Shown: positions 9,092 through 19,021, numbered from the stretch's first letter. The stretch is DNA of 64,000 nt from Streptomyces zagrosensis (GCF_014203645.1 NZ_JACHJL010000017.1:62001-126000); one strand, 5' to 3'. Numbers and translations are program-made. Notes: a model not told the origin generated them from the letters alone.

Positions 9092-9105
9092 GCTACACGG
9101 GTAAC
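9092..9105. promoter_or_regulatory. Candidate LacI operator (autoregulatory)
   Basis: GCTACACGGGTAAC matches the perfect palindrome at 11863 in 10 of 14 positions and lies about 35 bases before the lacI-type start codon, where an autoregulatory operator would be expected. The assignment is inference from pattern matching. Confidence 0.35.
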
Positions 9106-9349
9106 CGGGTAGAGAGACGTGCGCGGTGCCGGGCCGATCGTTCCTGGATCTGCGCACTCGGACTCTGGGGCCCAGGACCCGGCCGTCGCTCCGTCCCTTC
9201 GACGCCAGGGGATTTTCTCAGGTCTCCTGGCAGAAGACCCCTCTGCGGTGATGGTCGCGTACAGCCATGGATTCGCCACGGTGCGTCATTGAGGGCCGCT
9301 ATTCTTCCCTGCTCGCCATCCAGGTGCTACACAGGAGTCACGGCGCTTT

Positions 9350-9363
9350 ATTACTCGTGTAAC
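9350..9363. promoter_or_regulatory. Candidate LacI operator before the RsbW-like gene
   Basis: ATTACTCGTGTAAC matches the 11863 palindrome in 10 of 14 positions and lies about 32 bases before the RsbW-like start. It lies in the gap divergent from the LacI gene. Inference only. Confidence 0.3.
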
Positions 9364-9394
9364 TAACGAGAGCGCAAGTCCACATCTCGCCTGG

Positions 9395-9880
9395 ATGGCA
9401 GCCATGCACCACCGCACTGCTCCTTACGTCGCCACCGAAACCGCCACGCCGCCTCTTGGCGCCTCTCGGCCTCCCCCGACAGTGTCGCCGGGTGCGCTGA
9501 TGCTGCCGGTGGCCGGCCCTTCGGTCTCCGAAGCGCGGCGCCATGTGAAGCAGACTCTGCGTGAGCGACACGTGTTGCCGGATGTCATCGACACCGCGTG
9601 CCTGCTCGTCTCGGAGGTCGTCGGCAATGCCGTGAGGCACGCACGAAGCCATGCCGGCATAGAACTGTGTATACGGACGGAATCGGCGCGGGTCATGGTC
9701 AGCGTCCATGACGGCGATCCGCAGTTGCCCGATCAGTGCAAAGCTCCGCCAGGCATCGAGGAATTGGGCGCCGAACAGGAAAGCGGTCGTGGGCTGTTGC
9801 TGCTCTCCTCGCTCGCCGACGAGTGGGGAGCGCAGGCTGGCCGTTCCGGCAAGGATGTGTGGTTCACACTTCTTAGGTGA
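9395..9880 (+). CDS. RsbW-like ATP-binding anti-sigma/serine kinase
   Basis: The 161-residue protein is a GHKL-type HATPase_c domain of the RsbW/SpoIIAB kind. These bind or phosphorylate partners such as sigma factors and anti-sigma antagonists. The N box is SEVVGNAVRHA (about residues 71-81), the G1 region is VSVHDGDP and the G2 box is GRGLLLLSSLADEWG (about 131-145). Streptomyces genomes encode dozens of such orphan domains. No sigma factor or STAS partner is adjacent. The start could also be the ATG three codons later. Confidence 0.8.
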   Translation: MAAMHHRTAPYVATETATPPLGASRPPPTVSPGALMLPVAGPSVSEARRHVKQTLRERHVLPDVIDTACLLVSEVVGNAVRHARSHAGIELCIRTESARVMVSVHDGDPQLPDQCKAPPGIEELGAEQESGRGLLLLSSLADEWGAQAGRSGKDVWFTLLR

Positions 9881-10149
9881 GTTGCTCACGGCGAGTGCTG
9901 GAACAACCCCCTTCCTTCGTCCCCCCACCGGCTGTGGCGAACCCCGCCGTTAACGTGCTGGCAGCACCGTACTGGATCATTGCTATCGATTGTGGCGAAT
10001 GGGTGGCATGTCACCCGAATATGGCAGTCAGAAGCGGTTCTGCTGAGTAGGAGATCACTGAAGTGCTGCCTGGCGCTGCCATCGACTGCAGAGTTCCGGA
10101 ATCCACTGCTGCCCAACATCTTTCGCAAGACACCCCGAGGAGAGGCCTT

Positions 10150-11374
10150 ATGCCCCGACCCGAACATACGCAGGTAGCCATCGTCGGCGACGGCCCCGTC
10201 GGCCTGTTGCTCGCACATCTCTTGCATCTCGAAGGAATCGACACCGTTGTCCTAGAGGTGCGCGACCGAAGGTATGTGGAGCAGCGCCAGCGCGCTGGCA
10301 TTTCGGAACAGAACACCGTCGACACACTGCGAAAGGCTGGTGCCGCCGACCGGCTCGATCGTGAGGCCCTGCCCCATGACGGCAGCGAGCTCCGTTTCGA
10401 TGGGCGTCGGCACTGCGTGGACTTTCCTTCCCTCCTCGGCTTACGACGAGTGTGGGTCTACGCGCAGACCGAGGTGGTCCAAGACCTGATCGCCTTGCGC
10501 CTGGCCGATAGCGCGCCGATGCTGTTCAACGCCCCCGTGCGCTCCGTTGAGGGTGTCACCGGCGACCGATGCGTCACGGCTTACACCCATAACGGCATGC
10601 CCAAGAGACTGACGTGCGATTTCGTGGTCGGCGCAGACGGATACCACGCAGTGGTCCGCCACGCCGTCCTCTCCACCGCCCGCCGCACCCACGAACGGAC
10701 CTATCCCTACTTCTGGCTGGGCGTCCTTGCCGAGGCACCCCCCGCCTCCCAGGAGCTCATCTACGCTCACTCCCATCGGGGCTTCGCTCCGGCCAGCATG
10801 AAATCATCCACGGCGAGCAGGCTGTACCTGCAAGTGCCCAACGGCGAGGACCCGGCCGCCTGGCCGGACAAGCGCATCTGGGACGAACTGGACACTCGCC
10901 TGGCAGTCGACGAGTCATGGCAGCTGAATCGCGGTCCCATCACCGCCAAGGCCGTCCTCCCCATGCGGAGTTGGGTTACTGAACCTCTCAGGTACGGCCG
11001 GGTGCTGTTCGCTGGCGACGCGGCCCGTACCGTCCCTCCTACTGGGGCCAAAGGTCTCAACCTCGCCGCCTCCGAGGTCACCGCCCTCGCGGCTGCCCTA
11101 TCCAGCTGCTATGCCACTGGCGCTTCCGATCTTCTCGACGCCTACTCGGACACCTGCCTGCAGCGGGTCTGGCGGGCGGAACACTTCTCGTACCTCATGA
11201 CGACCACCATGCACATCGCTCCCGGCCTGTCCACTCGAGACAGCGCTGTAGCTGTCCCAACTGGACCGATGGGCAACCTCGACGACCGCCGCCGCGGAGC
11301 TCGCCGACAACTACGTTGGCCCCCCGGCTTCCGCAGCGGGAGCCCAAGCCGGCCGTCGCGAAGACCAGCGGTGA
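10150..11374 (+). pseudogene. PobA-like FAD aromatic hydroxylase, frameshifted
   Basis: The protein begins with a dinucleotide-binding motif (VAIVGDGPVGLLLAHLL) and carries RAGISEQNTVDTLRKAG, ELRFDGRRHCVDF and the FAD motif RVLFAGDAARTVPPTGAKGL. This is the pattern of 4-hydroxybenzoate 3-monooxygenase and relatives, which use FAD and NAD(P)H to hydroxylate aromatic acids. The first frame leaves the family after DSAV near 11250. The expected C-terminus (TTAAAELADNYVGPP) follows in the +1 frame and stops at 11374. A one-base indel near 11250 explains this. The start has GAGGAGAGG upstream. Codon 98 is TTA. Confidence 0.75.
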
Positions 11375-12404
11375 GTGATCGGCATACCTCCGCACCCGGA
11401 CGCGGCTGGCCCGCCCGCAAGTCATCGGCTGATGCGGGTCCACCGCTGGTGCCGCACTGTTCACTGCGACTGGTGGTCAGTGGTCGGCGCAGGGCGTGGA
11501 CGCCCACCACGCGGTCCTTCTGGCTGGCCAGATCCTCGGGGTCCGCTTCCTGGCCGGACCCCACCGGAAACCTTCATCCGGCGAGCCGGACGACATCGCG
11601 CTGCTCTCCGTCCAACGTGATCGCATGCGAGCCTTCACCGCCGCGGTCGGTTCACTGCGAGGGCGTGTGTGCGGGAGCCTCCTCGCCGGCCCGTAAACGG
11701 ACCCCAACGCATGCAGCCGAACTCTGGAGCACGCGGTCCGGCCTGCGACGTCCGACGAGTTCGGAATGGAGGCCCCGCTGCTTAAGTGGGAATGGGGAGA
11801 AGCCGCCCCGACGCTGCTCTTCTCATTCCGGCCGTGCGGTGGTAAAAATGGAGCCATATCAGGTAACACGTGTTACTACGGCCGTTGCGCAACACCTTCT
11901 TGACTCTCCGTTCTCATTGTTGCCTTTCGGTCGGCCAAGCTCGCGGATCGGACACGATGCGGACCGCGGTCACACGGGCACCGCTACCCGCGCGCCCGGC
12001 CTTTCAGGAGAGTCGCTGAGTGTCGAAGTTCGGGGCGCCGATCGCGCCCGTACCGACACAGGCCACTCCGTGCAACCCGACGTGGTCGGTGCAATGCACG
12101 GATCGGGGGTCGCAGTGCCGGCGAGTCCTGGAGGACGTCACTGGGCACAGCAATACCGATGTCCCTTCGCCAATCGCCGATGACTTCGACGGGGCGCTCC
12201 ACGGTTGTGTCGATGCGGCACAGTCGGCCCTCGGGCGAGCCTGCCTGACGCCACCGACGGCTTAGCCGCGTTGCACGTTTGCACCATTGCAAGGACAGAG
12301 TTCGGCGGCATGGGCCTCGCTGATCCGCTCACTCAGCAATTCACTTCAGGCTATGACTCGCGAAATTTGAAGCCCAGTTCTCAGGAAGAAGACGGAGGCG
12401 GAGT
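11375..12404. other. Region without a clear gene
   Basis: A 67-codon ORF (11496-11696, GTG start) has coding-like third positions (DDIALLSVQRDRMRAFTAAV) but no recognised family and no strong ribosome-binding site. The minus strand at about 12000-12240 also reads smoothly but matches nothing I know. A perfect 14-bp palindrome at 11863 is the clearest feature. The rest may be decayed coding DNA or the long leader of the esterase gene. Confidence 0.35.
11863..11876. promoter_or_regulatory. Perfect palindrome, candidate LacI operator
   Basis: GTAACACGTGTTAC is a perfect 14-bp palindrome with the central CG common in LacI-family operators. A near copy overlaps the promoter of the ABC-transporter operon. 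It lies 529 bases upstream of the carboxylesterase gene, so it would act on a distal promoter of that gene. Confidence 0.5.
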
Positions 12405-13946
12405 ATGCAAGGGTTCACTCGTCGCAACCTGATAGGAGCGGCATGTGCTTTGGGTGGGGGTCTCACCTGGGGCTCCCTACAGGTCGATAGCGCCACCGCT
12501 GCACCCTCGGGGAATCCGGTAGGTGCCTGGACACACGAGGGCGTGCTGCGTGGCATACGCCAAGGCGCCGTGAACGTGTGGAAGGGAGTACGGTTCGCCG
12601 AGTCGCCGACCGGGGAGCACCGGCTCGCTCCTCCGCGCCCGGTTGAGCGTTGGGCAGGCGTACGTGACGCGACCGAGTTCGGTCCGGCCGGCCTCCAGCC
12701 GACCGGGGCGTTCCCGGGCCCCCAGCCGCCTGGCATGCGGCAGAGTGAGGACTGCCTGTTCCTCAACGTCTGGTCACCATCCACATTCGGCAAGCGACCG
12801 GTCATCGTGTGGATCCACGGCGGCGCCTTCGTGATGGGTGCCGGCAGTCACTACGACGGTTCGGTTTACGCGGCGCGTGGAGACACAGTTTTGGTCACCA
12901 TCAACTACCGGCTCGGCGCATTCGGAGGTCTCGCCCTGCCGGATCGTCCCGGGGTGGCCAACCTGCGGCTGCTCGACCAGATCGAGGCTCTGCGTTGGGT
13001 GCGCCGAAATATCGGTGCCTTCGGTGGTGACGCGGGAAACGTCACCGTCATGGGTGAGTCAGCCGGCGGCATGTCGATCGGAGCCCTCCTAGGCGCGCCA
13101 GCGGCCAAGGGCCTCTTCCGGCGGGCCATCGTGCAGAGCGGCGGACCACGGCCGGTGCGCGACCACGCCTACGCGCGAAGAATCACAGAGGCCATGATGC
13201 GTGCACTCGAGCTTGACGCCCCGGAGCAGATGATGCAGGTTCCGGCCCAGGACCTGCTCGCCGCTTCCATGACAGTGCACGAGGCTCCAGCCTCGCTGGA
13301 GCCGTTCGCTCATGTGACCGATGGCTTCGTCCTGCCGACACACCCTCTGGATCACATCGACGGCGAGGTCGACCTTCTGATCGGCACGTGCGCGAAAGAG
13401 GCTGATCTCTTCATGCCGACGCCTCTAGGCGTCAAGCTCGAACGAGGCGCCAAGGCCGCACTCGGATCCGCATGGGACCGTATCTTCGCGGTGTACCGCG
13501 ACACTGCGCTTCCGAGGCAGCAGGCCGTCCACGACCTGATCAGCGGATGGTTCGCTGTCATGCCCTCCGTTTGGCTGGCAGAGGCCGCGCACCTCGCGGG
13601 AGGCCGAGTGTGGCAGTACACCTTCGACTACACCGACGCCAGCCCTGCCGGGGCTTGCCACGGATCCGACGTTCCCTTCACCTTCGGCACGGTTGAACCG
13701 GAGCGGCTGGCTCCGAACGCTGATCCCGTCGAGGCACAGTCCCTTTCCCACAGCATGCTCGATGCGTTCGTAGCCTTCGCGCGTACCGGCAACCCGTCCC
13801 ATCCTGACCTGCCGGCCTGGCCCCGCTTCCGGCCCGACCGGCGGGCGAACATGTCCTTCGGTGCCACTTCACGAGTCGTCGATGACCGGCTCTCGCGCGT
13901 GCGCCGTCAGGCGTGGGCGGGCATAGACCCTCACCGCGTCTGCTGA
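12405..13946 (+). CDS. Secreted type-B carboxylesterase (Tat substrate)
   Basis: The 513-residue protein is an alpha/beta hydrolase of the carboxylesterase type B (p-nitrobenzyl esterase) family. The oxyanion loop is HGGAF (about residue 143), the nucleophile elbow GESAGG (about 218) and the catalytic His lies in CHGSDVPFTFG (about 422); EDCLFLNVW is the family signature. The N-terminus TRRNLIGAACALGGGLTWG with two Arg is a Tat signal, so the folded enzyme is exported. The AGGAAGAAGACGGAGG region precedes the ATG. It lies between the candidate operator and the importer operon and probably releases the transported moiety outside the cell. Confidence 0.9.
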   Translation: MQGFTRRNLIGAACALGGGLTWGSLQVDSATAAPSGNPVGAWTHEGVLRGIRQGAVNVWKGVRFAESPTGEHRLAPPRPVERWAGVRDATEFGPAGLQPTGAFPGPQPPGMRQSEDCLFLNVWSPSTFGKRPVIVWIHGGAFVMGAGSHYDGSVYAARGDTVLVTINYRLGAFGGLALPDRPGVANLRLLDQIEALRWVRRNIGAFGGDAGNVTVMGESAGGMSIGALLGAPAAKGLFRRAIVQSGGPRPVRDHAYARRITEAMMRALELDAPEQMMQVPAQDLLAASMTVHEAPASLEPFAHVTDGFVLPTHPLDHIDGEVDLLIGTCAKEADLFMPTPLGVKLERGAKAALGSAWDRIFAVYRDTALPRQQAVHDLISGWFAVMPSVWLAEAAHLAGGRVWQYTFDYTDASPAGACHGSDVPFTFGTVEPERLAPNADPVEAQSLSHSMLDAFVAFARTGNPSHPDLPAWPRFRPDRRANMSFGATSRVVDDRLSRVRRQAWAGIDPHRVC

Positions 13947-14340
13947 CTGTTGCTCCAGGCTGGCTGGGATGCCGCAGTCGGCCATTCCGGCGCGTGCGGT
14001 TTTCGATGAGGGAGGGCCGCTGCTCACCGGCCCGCCTGCAACTATTTGCATGCCCTTGTCGCAGGTAATAGGGCATGCGCCGCGGCAGTGCGCGGCACAC
14101 CCCGCTCTGCCTGTGTCATCGCAGCCACGACACACGGGCGGCCTGGCATCGCGCATGGCTGTAGCCCTGTGACGCTCATGAGCGCATTCTGCGGCCCGCA
14201 GGCCATGTAGGCTCGCGGGCCGCCCGCATGCGGCCCCCGCAAAGTCACCACATGAAATGCCTCTTGAGAAACGCGTGCTATATGGCGACGTGCCAGCTGG
14301 GACACGCATCGAGTGGGTGTAAAAAAGTGACCTCACGCCG
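13947..14340. other. Intergenic region before the importer operon
   Basis: No gene is supported. The region is rich in GCCGC/GCGGG inverted blocks (14190-14225) that could terminate the esterase transcript, and it becomes AT-richer toward the promoter at 14341. Confidence 0.35.
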
Positions 14341-14369
14341 TTGACACGTGTTACATCCGTGCCTAGATT
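14341..14369 (+). promoter_or_regulatory. Sigma-70-type promoter with overlapping LacI operator
   Basis: TTGACA (14341-14346) and TAGATT (14364-14369) are separated by 17 bases, an almost ideal housekeeping promoter. The segment TTGACACGTGTTAC (14341-14354) matches the perfect palindrome at 11863 in 12 of 14 positions and covers the -35 box. A bound repressor would exclude RNA polymerase. The start codon of the substrate-binding protein is at 14493. Confidence 0.6.
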
Positions 14370-14492
14370 CCCTATTTAGTGCTCATTCTGTCTTGCCTGA
14401 CAAACCGCTTCATGGCCCACGAGTGCTGTCCGTACGCCGACACTGCCTCGGCTCGCCGTCTTTCGCCCCCGACTTCCGTGACCGGAGATCCC

Positions 14493-16079
14493 ATGGTGCA
14501 CAGCAAACTTCTTTCTGCTCCGTCCTCGCGAGATGTGAGTGGTATACGTGCGGTGACTGCCGCCTTTGCCGCGGTCGGCCTCCTCATGACTGTGGGGGCG
14601 TGCAGTGGCGCCGACGCGAACAATCAGGCCGTAAGCCGCCAAACGCTTACCATCGGAGCGCCCACGCCGCCTCTCAGCCTTGATCCGGCAAAGAACGGTG
14701 GCGGTGTCAACGAGTTGTTCGTCGATCTCGCCTATCAGGCACTTATTCACGCCAAGCCCAATGGCAGCTACACTCCGATGCTGGCCGAGAGCTTCGGGTA
14801 TGTGGGTAAGGGGCATCGACAGTTCGAAATCACACTCCGCCCAGGAGTGACATTCTCAGACGGCACCTCGCTGGACTCTGCGGCAGTCAAGACGTATCTG
14901 GAGTACTTCCGTTCCGCCGGCGGTCCTTTCTCCGCCACTGCGAAGAACATCACGGCAATTGAGACGCCGGACGCCAAGACCGTGGTGCTGAGACTGGCTG
15001 GCCATGACCCCGACATGCCGCTGAACTTCTCGGAAGCCGGCGCCTGGGGCAATGTGGTGAGCCCCAAGGTCCTCAAGGAGCGCCCCGCCACGCTCGGCTC
15101 CTCGACCGCCGGCGCCGGGCCCTACATGCTCGACACCGCCGCTTCCGTGCAGGGCTCCACCTACACGTATGTGCCCAACCCCCGTTACCGCGGCCCCTCG
15201 ACACGGCAGTACAGCAAAGTCGTCATCAAAGTCATCCCCAACTCGACCACTGCTTTCCAGGCGTTGCGTTCCGGCCAGATCCAATTCATGCAAGGGGATA
15301 CCACCCTGCTGGCCAAGGCCAAGCGCAACGGGCTGAAAACCCACGAGCAGGGCGCAGGTTTCGTCGGGCTGTTCCTCCAGGACCGTGAAGGTAAGAAGGT
15401 GGAGGCGTTGGGTGATGTGCGTGTGCGACAGGCCATCAATCACGCCATCGACCGTAGATCGCTTGCCAAGGCCATCGGCGGATCGACCGGCGAGCCCTTG
15501 TCTCAGATCATCGCTCCAGGTGCCGCCGGCTATTCGAAGGATCTGGAAAAGCGCTATCCGTATGACCTCGGACGTGCCAGGAAGCTGCTGAACGAGGCCG
15601 GGTATGAGGACGGCTTTTCTTTCACTGTTCTGACGGGTGCATTCGATCCGGTCAGTGCCAAACTCGCCGCCGGCATCGCCGAGCAGCTCAAAGCAGTGGG
15701 CATCACGATGACCATTGAATCCAAGACTGCCTTTCCCGACTACGCTCGCGCACAGGAAAGTGGCGCTTACCCGGCGAACGTGGCCAACTGGGGTGCGACA
15801 ACTATGTATGCGGCAGCGACGCAGCTCGTGCTGCCGGAGGGTGTGGTCAACCCGTTCCACACCTCCGATGAGCAGATGGAAAAGCTGTACAGAGAGGCTG
15901 CAGCCCTTCCCGCGAGCAAGTCCAGTGCGAAGTGGCGTGCGCTGTCTGCTCGCGTTTCCCACCAGGCCTGGTTCGCCCCGGTGATGATGCAGAAGGCTGT
16001 GTTTATCGCCCCCGAAGGTCTCGAGGGGTATAGCGACAACGCCTCCTACCCCAATCCGGTGTTTATCCGCAACAGCTGA
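14493..16079 (+). CDS. ABC-transporter substrate-binding lipoprotein (SBP_bac_5)
   Basis: The 528-residue protein belongs to the peptide/nickel/opine-type solute-binding family 5. It has a lipoprotein signal with lipobox VGAC (Cys about residue 37), then LTIGAPTPPLSLDPAKNGGG, the family phrase VTFSDGTSLDSAAVKTYLEY and a C-terminal APVMMQKAVFIAPEGLEGY. It is the extracellular receptor of the importer encoded just downstream. ATG 14493 is preceded by GGAG; the longer frame has no signal sequence at its end. Family members bind peptides, oligosaccharides or glycosides, so the ligand is open. Confidence 0.9.
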   Translation: MVHSKLLSAPSSRDVSGIRAVTAAFAAVGLLMTVGACSGADANNQAVSRQTLTIGAPTPPLSLDPAKNGGGVNELFVDLAYQALIHAKPNGSYTPMLAESFGYVGKGHRQFEITLRPGVTFSDGTSLDSAAVKTYLEYFRSAGGPFSATAKNITAIETPDAKTVVLRLAGHDPDMPLNFSEAGAWGNVVSPKVLKERPATLGSSTAGAGPYMLDTAASVQGSTYTYVPNPRYRGPSTRQYSKVVIKVIPNSTTAFQALRSGQIQFMQGDTTLLAKAKRNGLKTHEQGAGFVGLFLQDREGKKVEALGDVRVRQAINHAIDRRSLAKAIGGSTGEPLSQIIAPGAAGYSKDLEKRYPYDLGRARKLLNEAGYEDGFSFTVLTGAFDPVSAKLAAGIAEQLKAVGITMTIESKTAFPDYARAQESGAYPANVANWGATTMYAAATQLVLPEGVVNPFHTSDEQMEKLYREAAALPASKSSAKWRALSARVSHQAWFAPVMMQKAVFIAPEGLEGYSDNASYPNPVFIRNS

Positions 16080-16145
16080 TCCAGTACCGCTCTAGGCGGC
16101 GGCACTACTCTGCCGACCGGCGGTCCCGACATCGAGGTATCCCCT

Positions 16146-17087
16146 GTGGGCACGTTCCTCCTCAGACGCCTTATGCGATCGGCAGTGCTGATCGTTGTGG
16201 TGACCTTCCTTACCTATTTCCTCGTCTCTCTCACCCCTGGGGACGCCGCTTACACCCTGCTGGGTGCGCGAGCCACCCCAGAGCAACTCCAAGCCCTGCG
16301 ACATGACATGGAGTTGGACCAGCCACTGGTCGAGCAGTACTGGCGTTGGCTTTCTTCGGCGCTGCACGGAGACTTCGGCCGCTCCTTGCTCACCCAGCAG
16401 TCCACGTCCGAGGTGCTGTCCCAGCGGCTGGAACCGACCGTGTCCCTACTGGCCGGAACGGTCCTGGTCAGCGTTGCCCTCGGCTGCCTGTTCGGCGTGC
16501 TCGCCGCTGTGCGCGGCGGATGGCTGGGACGGCTGGTCGACCTGGTCGGCCAGATGGGGCTGGCCGTCCCCAACTTCGTCCTTGGCCTCATTCTCATCGC
16601 GGTCTTCGCGGTGAACATGCGACTTTTCCCTGTTAGCGGCTACATCGCGTTCGCCGAAGATCCGGGGCTGTGGATCCGCAGTCTGGTGCTACCGGTCTGC
16701 GGGCTGGCTTTCGGTGTGATCGGCGTGATGGCCCGTCAGTTGAAAGTGTCCATGGAGGAGGTGATGCAGCGCGAGTTCATCACAGCTATGCGGGCCAACG
16801 GGTACCCGCAGCGGTCGATCATCTACCGCCACGCGCTGCGCAACGCCGGTCTTCCCGTCGTAGCCAACCTCGGAGTCATCGTGGTCGGCATGCTTTCAGG
16901 GTCTGTCCTCATGGAATCGGTCTTTGCGCTTCCGGGGCTGGGCAGCCTGCTCGTTCAGGCTTCCGCCCAAGCGGATCTTCCCCTCGTCGAAGGAGTTGTG
17001 GTGGTCATGACCGTCATCATCGTCGCGGTCAACATCGGCGTGGACCTGATCTCCGCCTGGCTCGACCCCCGGGTGGTGCGGCCATGA
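16146..17087 (+). CDS. ABC-transporter permease (DppB/OppB type)
   Basis: The 313-residue membrane protein has about six TM helices. The N-terminal helix plus LTPGDAA and the ATPEQLQALRHDMELDQPL loop are typical of DppB. The EAA loop (EFITAMRANGYPQRSIIYRH) contacts the ATPase. GTG at 16146 is the start. The stop overlaps the next gene's ATG (ATGA), so the permease subunits are made in a fixed ratio. Confidence 0.9.
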   Translation: MGTFLLRRLMRSAVLIVVVTFLTYFLVSLTPGDAAYTLLGARATPEQLQALRHDMELDQPLVEQYWRWLSSALHGDFGRSLLTQQSTSEVLSQRLEPTVSLLAGTVLVSVALGCLFGVLAAVRGGWLGRLVDLVGQMGLAVPNFVLGLILIAVFAVNMRLFPVSGYIAFAEDPGLWIRSLVLPVCGLAFGVIGVMARQLKVSMEEVMQREFITAMRANGYPQRSIIYRHALRNAGLPVVANLGVIVVGMLSGSVLMESVFALPGLGSLLVQASAQADLPLVEGVVVVMTVIIVAVNIGVDLISAWLDPRVVRP

Positions 17088-19021
17088 GCGCAGAAATCCT
17101 TTCCTCGACACCCGATCCGGACAGCGCCGCCGGACAGCGTCCGAAGTTCCTCTCAAAGGAACGCGCGCGTCGCGGCCCGTACCGGCCCGCGACGCTGCTG
17201 GCAGGGGCGTGGCTGATCCTGATCACCGTGGCCGCCGGCGCCGCGCCCCTGCTGGCGGGGCACGACCCTCTGACTCAGGACCTGGCGCAAGTGCAGGTGG
17301 GGCCCGGAGGCGAACACCTGCTCGGCACGGACTCCCTCGGACGCGACCTGCTGGCGCGGCTGCTGCACGGCAGCCGCACCACACTCCTTGGAGTCGCCGT
17401 CGGCGTCGGGGTATCGGTGAGTATCGGTGTACCGCTGGGGCTGTATGCAGGCTACCTGCGCGGCCGGGTCGACAAGGTCGCGTCGGCGGTCGCGGAAATC
17501 CTGATGTCACTGCCTGGACTGATCATTCTGATCACCGTTCTGGCTGTGTACCCCTACAGCATGATCGCGGCGATGGTCACCTTCGGTGTGCTGTCCTCGG
17601 CGGCGCTGTTCCGCATCGTCCGGAACGTCACCATGGCAGTCGCTCAGGACCTGTACATCACTGCCGCCAAGTTGGCGGGACTGTCGAGGAGGCAGATCCT
17701 CCTCCGCCACATCCTGCCTCGCATCCGCCCCACGGTTGTCGCCCAGACCGCTATCGTGGCCGCACTCGCGCTCGTCACCCAGTTGGGCCTGGGATTCCTC
17801 GGCATTGACACGCGACCACCACACGCCACGTGGGGCGGTGTCCTACAGGACGCCTCGACCGTCATCGCGGTGTCGAGCTGGACCGTGGTCCCCCCGGTGG
17901 TCGTGGTCACCTTGACCATTCTGGCGTTCGGCATTCTCGGGGACACGACAACGAGCCAGCCATACCGTCTCACTCGCGCCCGCACCCGCACAGGACGTCC
18001 TCAGGCTCCCCGCACAACCCGACGGGCGCCGGCCGATCAACTGCTGTGTGTTGAGCACCTCACCGTGGTACTCACCCGCGGTGGTGGTGGCAGCATCCTG
18101 GTCGACGATGTGTCGTTCGGTATCGGGCGCGGTGAGATCGTCGGACTCGTCGGCGAGTCAGGTGCCGGCAAGTCGGTCACATCCCGCGCGATCCTCGGTC
18201 TTCAACCCACCCAGGCCAAGGTCGATGGTTTCATCGACTTCGACGGCCTGAACCTGCTCGACCTCACCGACAAGGAACTCCACCACCTCAGGGGCCGCCG
18301 CATAGCGCTCGTGGGCCAGGAGCCCATGGTCAGCCTCGACCCCACGATCCGCATCGGCGCTCAGCTCGCAGAGGCAGTCCGTGCCCACCAGAAGGTGGGG
18401 CGCAAAGAATCCCACCGCCTTGCCCGGCAACTGCTGACGGACGTGAGGATATCGGACCCCTCCGCGGTGGCCGATCGGTACCCGCACGAGATATCCGGGG
18501 GTATGGCTCAGCGGGTGTGTATCGCCGTCGCTCTCGCAGGGAACCCAGAGCTGCTCATCGCAGATGAACCGACCACTGCCCTGGACGTGACCGTGCAAGC
18601 GGAGATTCTGGACCTGCTCCGCGACCTGCAGCGTGAGAGGAACATGGCGGTCCTCCTGGTGACACACGACTGGGGTGTGGTGGCGGACCTCTGCGACCGC
18701 GCCATCGTGCTCTACGCGGGCCAAATCGTGGAACAGGCTGCCACCGAGCGACTCTTCGACCATTCGTGTCACCCCTACACGGCTGCGTTGCGCGCTGCTG
18801 ACCCCCATCAGCAGCAACCGGGTCGCCGGCTGACGACAATCGGCGGCAGCGTGCCACCCCCTGGTTCGTGGCCCCCCGGCTGCCGCTTCGCCGATAGATG
18901 CGTGTCGGTGACCGAGGAGTGCTCCAACGCGGCTGTGCCGCTGCACCTGGTGGCGGAGGGCCACATAACCCGGTGCATCCACGTCCGAGCCGACGACAAG
19001 GAGGCGCATCGTGTCCCGTGA
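17084..19021 (+). CDS. ABC-transporter permease-ATPase fusion (DppC-DppD)
   Basis: The 645-residue protein joins two normally separate subunits. Residues 1-290 are a DppC-type permease (GTDSLGRDLLARLLHGSRT, EAA loop DLYITAAKLAGLSRRQILLR). After a basic, Arg/Pro-rich linker (about 290-320), residues 320-640 are an ABC ATPase with Walker A GESGAGKS, Q loop GQEPMVSLDP, signature ISGGMAQR, Walker B LLIADEPTTALD, His switch VTHDWG and the oligopeptide C-terminal Cys motif. ATG at 17084 overlaps the previous stop. Fusion fixes one permease half to one ATPase. Confidence 0.9.
   Translation: MSAEILSSTPDPDSAAGQRPKFLSKERARRGPYRPATLLAGAWLILITVAAGAAPLLAGHDPLTQDLAQVQVGPGGEHLLGTDSLGRDLLARLLHGSRTTLLGVAVGVGVSVSIGVPLGLYAGYLRGRVDKVASAVAEILMSLPGLIILITVLAVYPYSMIAAMVTFGVLSSAALFRIVRNVTMAVAQDLYITAAKLAGLSRRQILLRHILPRIRPTVVAQTAIVAALALVTQLGLGFLGIDTRPPHATWGGVLQDASTVIAVSSWTVVPPVVVVTLTILAFGILGDTTTSQPYRLTRARTRTGRPQAPRTTRRAPADQLLCVEHLTVVLTRGGGGSILVDDVSFGIGRGEIVGLVGESGAGKSVTSRAILGLQPTQAKVDGFIDFDGLNLLDLTDKELHHLRGRRIALVGQEPMVSLDPTIRIGAQLAEAVRAHQKVGRKESHRLARQLLTDVRISDPSAVADRYPHEISGGMAQRVCIAVALAGNPELLIADEPTTALDVTVQAEILDLLRDLQRERNMAVLLVTHDWGVVADLCDRAIVLYAGQIVEQAATERLFDHSCHPYTAALRAADPHQQQPGRRLTTIGGSVPPPGSWPPGCRFADRCVSVTEECSNAAVPLHLVAEGHITRCIHVRADDKEAHRVP

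Noticed and set aside
9565..9578. GCGACACGTGTTGC, an 11/14 match to the candidate LacI operator
   Set aside because: It lies inside the RsbW-like coding region, and CACGTG cores are frequent in high-GC DNA; likely chance.
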